Made by a program: the position numbers and the translations under genes
NCBI GenBank assembly: GCA_934646845.1
Contig: CAKUEV010000140.1
Coordinates: 1-5,281 of the forward strand
DNA from: an uncultured Slackia sp.
Lineage (GTDB): Bacteria; Actinomycetota; Coriobacteriia; Coriobacteriales; Eggerthellaceae
Direction of reading: 5' to 3'
DNA: 5,281 nucleotides
Part shown: one piece after another, positions 1 to 3,975 of the stretch
Layout of the letters: each line of letters begins with the position of its first letter
Position numbering within the stretch: the first letter of the stretch is position 1
Notes under the pieces: model-generated
What the model was told of the DNA's origin: nothing
The model's database searches: none
Seen by the model: the letters and a program-made list of their open reading frames with translations, nothing else

Positions 1-84
1 TGCTTTTGGGGGCTCTGAGATTTCCGCGATTCCTGCGCGCCTGCGCGCCCGGTGCCTTCCTGACGGTTTTGGGCAGCATACGAC

Positions 85-113
85 AAACGCGGGCCCTTGC
101 TGGACCCGCGTTT
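85..113 (-). terminator. Bidirectional hairpin terminator downstream of the lipoprotein gene
   Basis: A 9-bp perfect stem is formed by 85-93 (AAACGCGGG) and 105-113 (CCCGCGTTT). After one C/A mismatch, two further G-C pairs close a 5-base loop at 97-101. It begins 30 bases past the lipoprotein stop codon. The T tracts are short on both sides (TTTGT reading left, TTTT reading right), so it may work in both directions, ending the leftward lipoprotein transcript and any rightward transcript entering from the left edge. The structure is read directly from the sequence; termination activity is inferred. Confidence 0.75.
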
Positions 114-142
114 TGCACTGCGATGGTTGTTCTGCCCCGCCA

Positions 143-694
143 TTACTTCGAAGCGTCGTCGGAAGTGGAACTGTCGGCCATATCGGCGACCATCGAGTCG
201 GCCTTAGAAAGATGCTCAATGCCCGAATCGTAACGCGCCTTCACGTCGTCGATGCCCTTCGCCGCCTCGGCAGCGGCATCGAGGTCTTCGCCGGCATTCT
301 TGATTTGCGCGTAAATCTCAACGTAATCGGAAAGCGCCTGGCCCAAATCGTTCGCGCCAGCCTCGTATTCGCTCTTCACGTCTTTCAGGGCGTCGGGCGC
401 TTCCAGCGCGGCGATTTTATCGAGCGCCTTGGTGGCGTTGCTCGCGGCAACGCGCATGGCGGCGACATCTTGCTTCGCGGCAGCGTCGCTGAAATTCGAA
501 AGCGCGCTCGCGGCTTCCTGGCTGATGGAATTCACCGAAGACATGTACTCGCGATTCACCTGGGCAGGCGTTTTCTCCTGCTGCGAATCGGAGCTCGAGC
601 AGCCCGCAAGGGCCGCCATGGCCAAGCACAGGGCACACGCAATCGCGGCGATTTTCATGAACTGCCCGGCGTGGGCACGGAACGTATTGAGCAT
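143..694 (-). CDS. Small alpha-helical lipoprotein of unknown function
   Basis: A 183-residue protein with a lipoprotein signal peptide: a short N-region, a hydrophobic core at about residues 13-30 and a lipobox Leu29-Ala-Gly-Cys32. The mature protein should be about 152 residues, lipid-anchored on the outer face of the membrane. After a Ser/Gln-rich tether the chain is Ala-rich, charged and predicted helical to about residue 174, ending in an acidic Ser/Asp tail. The motif V-x3-Y-x2-[GS]-x3-[LI] occurs three times (from residues 46, 106 and 151), suggesting duplicated helices in a bundle. There is no cysteine after Cys32 and no catalytic motif, so a binding or structural role is more likely than an enzyme. 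The ATG at 692-694 is chosen because GAAAGG lies 9 bases upstream; the frame stays open back to 862, but that extension overlaps the 3' end of the ligase gene and has no signal peptide at its start. An internal ATG at 656-658 would also keep the signal peptide but has a poorer ribosome site. I do not recognise the family. Probably cotranscribed with the ligase gene 41 bases upstream. Confidence 0.88.
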   Translation of the reverse strand: MLNTFRAHAGQFMKIAAIACALCLAMAALAGCSSSDSQQEKTPAQVNREYMSSVNSISQEAASALSNFSDAAAKQDVAAMRVAASNATKALDKIAALEAPDALKDVKSEYEAGANDLGQALSDYVEIYAQIKNAGEDLDAAAEAAKGIDDVKARYDSGIEHLSKADSMVADMADSSTSDDASK

Positions 695-695
695 C

Positions 696-721
696 AGGTC
701 AAACCTTTCTTTTCGTGACCT
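696..721 (-). promoter_or_regulatory. Inverted repeat enclosing the lipoprotein ribosome binding site
   Basis: AGGTCA (696-701) and TGACCT (716-721) form a perfect 6-bp inverted repeat separated by 14 bases. The Shine-Dalgarno-like GAAAGG (704-709) sits inside the loop and the ATG (692-694) begins one base past the repeat. In RNA this would be a hairpin presenting the ribosome site in its loop; in DNA it could be an operator at the start site of the promoter proposed just upstream. A 6-bp arm can arise by chance, so the function is speculative, while the ribosome site itself is convincing. Confidence 0.4.
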
Positions 722-724
722 TGA

Positions 725-733
725 ACTATAGCA
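725..733 (-). promoter_or_regulatory. Possible extended -10 promoter for the lipoprotein gene
   Basis: Reading leftward, the bases are TG-C-TATAGT: a five-of-six match to the -10 hexamer preceded by the TG of an extended -10 element. No recognisable -35 box lies 16-18 bases upstream. A start would fall near 717-719, giving a leader of about 25 bases before the lipoprotein ATG. The element lies between the ligase stop codon (736-738) and the lipoprotein, so it could give the lipoprotein transcription independent of the ligase gene. It is based on consensus matching only. Confidence 0.3.
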
Positions 734-735
734 AA

Positions 736-2019
736 CTACTGAGTCGAAATATCCAAATCCGCAAGAGTTACGCGGCGCGCCACCAATTCGGCAAGGGGAT
801 CGAGGAAACACCACTCGGCCGCCGGCAAACCGCGGCGCGCGAGCGTGATAAGTTCGTCGCAAATCTCGGCCGCCGAGCGTTGGTACACCTCGGCCGCATA
901 TCCCGACTCCATAAGGGCATCTTTAGCCTTGGCGACATCGGATTCGGAAATGCCCGCACAGCTGTGCACGAGCGTTTCAAGCGAGCTTTTGCCGTAGAAC
1001 AGGCCTTTGATGAGCGCCGCATACGCCAGCACATAGGGAATGGGCATGGAGTCGGCCGGACGAATTTCCACATAGCTCTTCAGGCGCACATCGGGGAACA
1101 CCATCGACATAGCGTGGAACACCTCGTCGTCGGTCATGGCACGGCGAGCGAAAATCTCGCCGAACGTGCGCGTGTCGTAGCGCGCCTCGCCATCGTCATC
1201 GAGCGCGACAATCGCGGGAACGTCGAGCAAATACGCCGCATAGTCTTCAAAACCGAAGCCTTCGTCGAAAATGCCCGGCACCGAATTGCAGCGGTCGGGG
1301 TCGCAGTATTTCCAAATCTCGGTGCGCATAAGCGCATGCGGGCGGCGGCTGCCCTCAAACATGGGCGTGTTGTCGCACATAAGCGCGAACAGCGGCGCGA
1401 GCACCTGCGCCACACGCATTTTCGCAATGCAGTCGGCCTCATCGACGTAGTCGATGGAAACCTGCGTGGAAGCGCTCCCTCGCATCATGCGCGGACCCCA
1501 CGGGCCAATAGATGAAAGGTATTCATTCATGTAGTCGTAACGCGCTTTGGGAATGAGCTCCTTGCCGGCTGCGCGGTTCACCGGGTCGAAGCCAAGGGTC
1601 AGGGCTCGCCCGCCAATGGGAGAGAGCGCCTGATAGACGTCATCTTCGAATTCGAGGAAAACGCGCTTGGCATCGATGATGTTCTCGAACGGCCCCGCCG
1701 AAAGCTCAAGCTGCGCTGCGGGCTCAATGGTTAACGCCGCCCCCGGGCGCGCCACACCGAGCAAGTCGCCGCCATGAACAGTGGCCTCGGGATATTTCTC
1801 TTGAAGCGCGGCAAGCACATCACGCACGCCGTTGGGCTGGCTGTAGGTGATAGGATCGCCCGTGCCATCGACGCAAATATGCTCGAGCTCAATACCCACT
1901 CGACGGCATTCGGCCTTCGCGCCCGCGCGCAAATGCGCCACGATTGCCGCAATGTTTTCCTCACGCGCCGGCTGGCTCAAAGCGAGCTGCGCATTGCGCG
2001 CAGCAGTTGCTTTCCTCAT
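736..2019 (-). CDS. gshA: Glutamate-cysteine ligase, GCS2 family
   Basis: A 427-residue cytoplasmic enzyme expected to join L-glutamate and L-cysteine using ATP and Mg2+, giving gamma-glutamylcysteine, the first step toward glutathione-type thiols. Family motifs appear in the usual order: GIELEH (residues 42-47, a metal/ATP-binding acidic motif), TIEPAAQLELS (97-107), MMRGSASTQVSIDY (178-191), MRTEIWKYCDPDR (231-243), a LLDVP segment (264-268) and VRLKSYVEIRPADS (311-324). These match the plant/alphaproteobacterial branch (GCS2, PF04107) rather than the E. coli GshA branch, and the length is normal for bacterial members. The ATG at 2017-2019 has GAGG five bases upstream. No glutathione synthetase is visible in the window, so the final product could be gamma-glutamylcysteine itself or a thiol completed by genes elsewhere. 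The next gene downstream is the lipoprotein, 41 bases away with no terminator between them. The family assignment is strong; the exact amino acceptor is inferred. Confidence 0.88.
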   Translation of the reverse strand: MRKATAARNAQLALSQPAREENIAAIVAHLRAGAKAECRRVGIELEHICVDGTGDPITYSQPNGVRDVLAALQEKYPEATVHGGDLLGVARPGAALTIEPAAQLELSAGPFENIIDAKRVFLEFEDDVYQALSPIGGRALTLGFDPVNRAAGKELIPKARYDYMNEYLSSIGPWGPRMMRGSASTQVSIDYVDEADCIAKMRVAQVLAPLFALMCDNTPMFEGSRRPHALMRTEIWKYCDPDRCNSVPGIFDEGFGFEDYAAYLLDVPAIVALDDDGEARYDTRTFGEIFARRAMTDDEVFHAMSMVFPDVRLKSYVEIRPADSMPIPYVLAYAALIKGLFYGKSSLETLVHSCAGISESDVAKAKDALMESGYAAEVYQRSAAEICDELITLARRGLPAAEWCFLDPLAELVARRVTLADLDISTQ

Positions 2020-2047
2020 AAGGTCCTCATTTCCCTCCCGCGCAGCA

Positions 2048-2063
2048 CAACGCCCACGCGTTG
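2048..2063 (-). promoter_or_regulatory. Small hairpin in the ligase leader near the ribosome binding site
   Basis: Reading leftward, CAACGC-GTGG-GCGTTG forms a perfect 6-bp stem with a 4-base loop. It ends about 8 bases before a purine-rich GGGAGGG (2033-2039) and 28 bases before the ligase ATG. It could influence translation or mRNA stability. No convincing promoter for the ligase was found in 2064-2182; the best -10-like hexamer, TATGCT at 2132-2137, has no good -35 partner. The function is inferred only. Confidence 0.3.
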
Positions 2064-2182
2064 CCGCCCTTCATGCGGGCCTAAACCATGTATGGCGCCT
2101 ATGGTAACGCGAACGCGCTTATTTCGATGCGAGCATAAAACGATTCCACGAAGGCGTTGCCAGCTCGTTGGGAAGCATGACG

Positions 2183-2220
2183 AAAACCCCGCGCTCAACA
2201 GCCGTCAAACGCGGGGTTTT
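2183..2220 (-). terminator. Strong bidirectional terminator after the reductase gene
   Basis: An 11-bp perfect stem pairs 2183-2193 (AAAACCCCGCG) with 2210-2220 (CGCGGGGTTTT) around a 16-base loop. Each arm has a GC-rich core and ends in four A/T bases, so the RNA carries a U run in either direction. It starts 55 bases past the stop codon of the leftward reductase gene and probably ends that transcript, insulating the ligase unit from the reductase. The geometry is read directly from the sequence. Confidence 0.85.
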
Positions 2221-2275
2221 GGGAGGGATTCATGAATCGGGCGCGCGCAGCGACGACGCCCCAAAATGGGATAGG

Positions 2276-3763
2276 TTATGCGAGAGCGATTTGGGCAGCA
2301 TTCGCGCCGGCGAATCGACCCGAAGTATATGCCCAATTCAAGCCACAACCGCCGGCAGGGTACTCGTCATAGATGAACGTGCCCGAGCACACTTCGCCCG
2401 CCGAATACAGATTGGGAATGGGGTTGCCGGCCGTATCGAGCACCTGGAACTCGGTATTCACACGATAGCCGCCGAAGCTGCCATGGCTCGAAACGCTCAT
2501 GGTGAGCACGTAATACGGAGGTTCGGTAAGCGCGATCATATTCGCCGCCTTTTTGTGGAATGCGGTATCGGCGCCCGCCGCGCACATGGCGTTGTACTCG
2601 TCGAGCGAGGCCTGCAGCGCCGCGCCATCGATGCCGAACGGCTTTGCCGCCTCGGCAACCGTGTCGCCCTTTGCGAACAGCCCCTTTTCAAGACCGATTT
2701 TAAAATCGCTCGCCGGCAGACCTTTCAGCGCGTCGACCATAGCCTGGTCATAGACCGCATAGAACTTCGCTCCGTCGAATTGCGCCACCTGGTAGAAAAT
2801 ATCGTGCGTCTGTCCAGCCTCGTTAACGAAGCGCTTGCCTGAAGCGTCAACCCACATGGCCTTCTTATCGATGAGCTTCGACTGGCCGGTAGACGCGGGG
2901 CACCACAAAATTCCGTTCACGCCACCATGGCCAATATAATCGGCGCCCAAATCGAGGCCCATTTGCAGACCCTCGCCCGTGCAGCCCAAGCCAACCTCGG
3001 TCGGAACCTGTTTGAAATCGGGCATGTATTCCGCAATCATCTCGGCGTTGCGGCAAAAACCACCCGTCGCGACAACCACGCTCTTCGCGTTGAACTGGGA
3101 AAGGCGGCCGTTACTTTCGCGCGCAAGAACGCCGCAAACCGCACCGGAATCATCGACGATGAGCTTCTCAGCGGCCATGTTGAACATGAATTCCGCCCCT
3201 TGATCCTGGGCGAATTGGTAGACGGCCGAAAGCGCGTCCATACCGCTGTTCTTGCAGCGAGACTGGCGCTTGACCGTGTCTTTGCCCTTCAGCAAAACCT
3301 CGTCTTGGAATGGAACACCCAATTCCTCGGAAAGCCAGTCGATGGTTTCGCCGAAATGGTATGCGCAGAACTCCTGTACATCGTAATCGAGCTTATCGCC
3401 ATTGCTCGCGAGGAAATACTCGAGCAGCGCCTCGGGCGTGTCGTCCTCAATGCCGGCACGCTTTTGCACGGCGTTGCCCGCGCCATAAAAACCGCCCAAG
3501 CAAATCGAGCTCGAACCCGCAAGCCAACCCATCTTTTCAAGAAGAACCGTTTTCGCGCCAGCCTCGGCGGCCTTGCCGGCCGCCGACGTTCCTGCGCCGC
3601 CGCCTCCAAGAACCACGACGTCGTAGTCGTACGTCTTTTCAACCTTTGCTTCCGATGCGTCTTTCGGAGAGCAGCTCGGCAAACCAACCATAGCCGCAAC
3701 CGCGCCTGCGGCCATAATTCCCGCGAACTGACGGCGCGACAGCGCATTCCCCCTTGATTCCAT
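2276..3763 (-). CDS. Tat-exported FAD-dependent reductase, fumarate reductase/flavocytochrome c superfamily
   Basis: A 495-residue flavoprotein. The N-terminus has a twin-arginine signal, S9-R-R-Q-F13, followed by a hydrophobic stretch (residues 14-28) and L-P-S-C31, which may be a lipid-anchored Cys, so the folded FAD-loaded enzyme should act outside the cytoplasmic membrane. The FAD-binding GGGGAG lies at 53-58 with a Glu at the end of the second strand (LLEK, 74-77). ATGGF (232-236), GCTGEGLQMG (260-269) and GKRFVNE (309-315) are family motifs, and YSAGEV (453-458) and the C-terminal GG-x-GLN-x-AY-x-SGR-x-AG close the FAD domain. There is no CxxCH haem motif and no FMN-binding domain, so electrons must come from a partner not seen here. 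C-terminal positions that carry substrate-binding His and Arg in true fumarate reductases read HGSFGG and YPAGGC, so another substrate is likely. It probably reduces an unsaturated organic acceptor in anaerobic respiration. Ten Cys remain after the signal. The start at 3761-3763 is set by the ribosome site. The divergent regulator gene probably controls it. Confidence 0.88.
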   Translation of the reverse strand: MESRGNALSRRQFAGIMAAGAVAAMVGLPSCSPKDASEAKVEKTYDYDVVVLGGGGAGTSAAGKAAEAGAKTVLLEKMGWLAGSSSICLGGFYGAGNAVQKRAGIEDDTPEALLEYFLASNGDKLDYDVQEFCAYHFGETIDWLSEELGVPFQDEVLLKGKDTVKRQSRCKNSGMDALSAVYQFAQDQGAEFMFNMAAEKLIVDDSGAVCGVLARESNGRLSQFNAKSVVVATGGFCRNAEMIAEYMPDFKQVPTEVGLGCTGEGLQMGLDLGADYIGHGGVNGILWCPASTGQSKLIDKKAMWVDASGKRFVNEAGQTHDIFYQVAQFDGAKFYAVYDQAMVDALKGLPASDFKIGLEKGLFAKGDTVAEAAKPFGIDGAALQASLDEYNAMCAAGADTAFHKKAANMIALTEPPYYVLTMSVSSHGSFGGYRVNTEFQVLDTAGNPIPNLYSAGEVCSGTFIYDEYPAGGCGLNWAYTSGRFAGANAAQIALA

Positions 3764-3772
3764 AGTTTGCAT

Positions 3773-3780
3773 CCTCCCTT
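3773..3780 (-). promoter_or_regulatory. Ribosome binding site that decides the reductase start
   Basis: Reading leftward, AAGGGAGG is a strong Shine-Dalgarno sequence. An in-frame ATG at 3770-3772 directly abuts it, too close for initiation, while the ATG at 3761-3763 is 9 bases away, the normal distance. The frame remains open to an ATG at 3818-3820, but that would add 19 charged residues before the twin-arginine signal and would lie at the predicted transcription start. The start at 3763 is therefore preferred. Confidence 0.75.
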
Positions 3781-3798
3781 TCGCTTCGTTTCGCTTCG
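3779..3798. repeat. Perfect 10-bp tandem repeat in the reductase leader
   Basis: TTTCGCTTCG occurs twice in tandem at 3779-3788 and 3789-3798, followed by partial copies of TTCG at 3804-3807 and TTTCG at 3810-3814. In the leftward mRNA this reads as purine-rich GAAGCGAAA units immediately before the ribosome site, which would tend to leave the leader unstructured. It may be a translation-enhancing leader, a binding site, or simple slippage duplication. Confidence 0.6.
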
Positions 3799-3823
3799 CA
3801 AACTTCGTGTTTCGATGCAACGA

Positions 3824-3852
3824 ACCCTACGCCACGCCAAAGAAGGTGACAA
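3824..3852 (-). promoter_or_regulatory. Promoter of the reductase gene
   Basis: Reading leftward, TTGTCA (3847-3852, five of six to the -35 consensus) is separated by exactly 17 bases from TAGGGT (3824-3829, a weak -10). A start near 3816-3818 would give a leader of about 55 bases before the ATG at 3763. The weak -10 would suit a promoter that needs activation. An inverted repeat overlaps the -35 box. It is based on consensus matching and position. Confidence 0.5.
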
Positions 3853-3859
3853 AACACCT
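3844..3859. promoter_or_regulatory. Inverted repeat over the reductase -35 box, candidate operator
   Basis: AGGTG (3844-3848) and CACCT (3855-3859) form a 5-bp inverted repeat with a 6-base gap, and another GGTG follows at 3864-3867. GGTGA occurs as a direct repeat at 3845-3849 and 3864-3868, 19 bases apart, close to two helical turns. The repeat covers the proposed -35 box of the leftward promoter, which suits repressor or activator binding. The arms are short, so chance is possible. Confidence 0.35.
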
Positions 3860-3891
3860 GAGGGGTGATTTTCCTGCGAAAATACCAGCAC

Positions 3892-3908
3892 TCACACCAT
3901 ACGTGTGA
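3892..3908. promoter_or_regulatory. Inverted repeat TCACAC-N5-GTGTGA, candidate regulator operator
   Basis: TCACAC (3892-3897) and GTGTGA (3903-3908) form a perfect 6-bp palindrome with a 5-base centre, the shape expected for a dimeric helix-turn-helix protein. It lies in the divergent control region, immediately upstream of the proposed rightward promoter (centre about 45 bases before its predicted start) and about 83 bases upstream of the predicted reductase start. That position fits autoregulation by the divergent regulator, activation of the reductase, or both. Binding is inferred. Confidence 0.45.
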
Positions 3909-3932
3909 ACTTTGCGCCTCTCGGAAAAGTTG

Positions 3933-3938
3933 TACAAT
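3933..3938 (+). promoter_or_regulatory. -10 element for the divergent regulator gene
   Basis: TACAAT at 3933-3938 matches five of six -10 consensus positions. The -35 region is poor: CTTTGC at 3910-3915 gives 17-base spacing, and TTGCGC at 3912-3917 is a better match but at 15 bases. A start near 3945 would leave about 30 bases before the GTG at 3976. A strong -10 without a good -35, directly beside a palindrome, suggests activator-assisted or low-level expression. Confidence 0.4.
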
Positions 3939-3963
3939 CGTTCGATGTTCGCCGCAATCGCCC

Positions 3964-3970
3964 AAAGGAG
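3964..3970 (+). promoter_or_regulatory. Ribosome binding site selecting a GTG start
   Basis: AAAGGAG ends five bases before GTG at 3976-3978. The first in-frame ATG (3997-3999) has no Shine-Dalgarno-like sequence in front of it, so the GTG is the likely initiation codon. Searching only for ATG starts would misplace this gene's beginning by seven residues. Confidence 0.75.
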
Positions 3971-3975
3971 AACCT

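Noticed and set aside
33..48. Tandem CTGCGCGC x2 near the left edge
   Set aside because: Two short low-complexity GC copies with no associated gene or structure carry little information.
6..233. A 75-codon rightward open frame at the left edge
   Set aside because: It runs through the 85-113 terminator and antisense into the lipoprotein gene, with no ribosome site. A leftward frame from 79 off the edge was rejected for the same lack of a ribosome site.
695..862. A longer N-terminus for the lipoprotein, up to 862
   Set aside because: It would overlap the 3' end of the ligase gene and bury the signal peptide about 70 residues in, while a ribosome site fits the ATG at 694.
715..1515. A 266-codon open frame on the + strand
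   Set aside because: It is fully antisense to the well-supported glutamate-cysteine ligase, has an Arg/His-rich composition typical of a GC-rich shadow frame, and shows no family motif.
2085..2105. ACCAT-N11-ATGGT inverted repeat around GGCGCC upstream of the ligase
   Set aside because: The arms are only five bases with a long gap, and no promoter could be placed beside it, so chance is the simplest explanation.
2016..2198. A 60-codon leftward open frame ending in ATGA overlap with the ligase start
   Set aside because: The 4-base overlap looks like translational coupling, but the frame starts inside the terminator stem region, has no clear ribosome site and has no recognisable protein features. 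It is more likely chance.
2927..3757. A 276-codon open frame on the + strand
   Set aside because: It is antisense to the flavin reductase, whose FAD motifs are unmistakable, and its own composition is that of a shadow frame.
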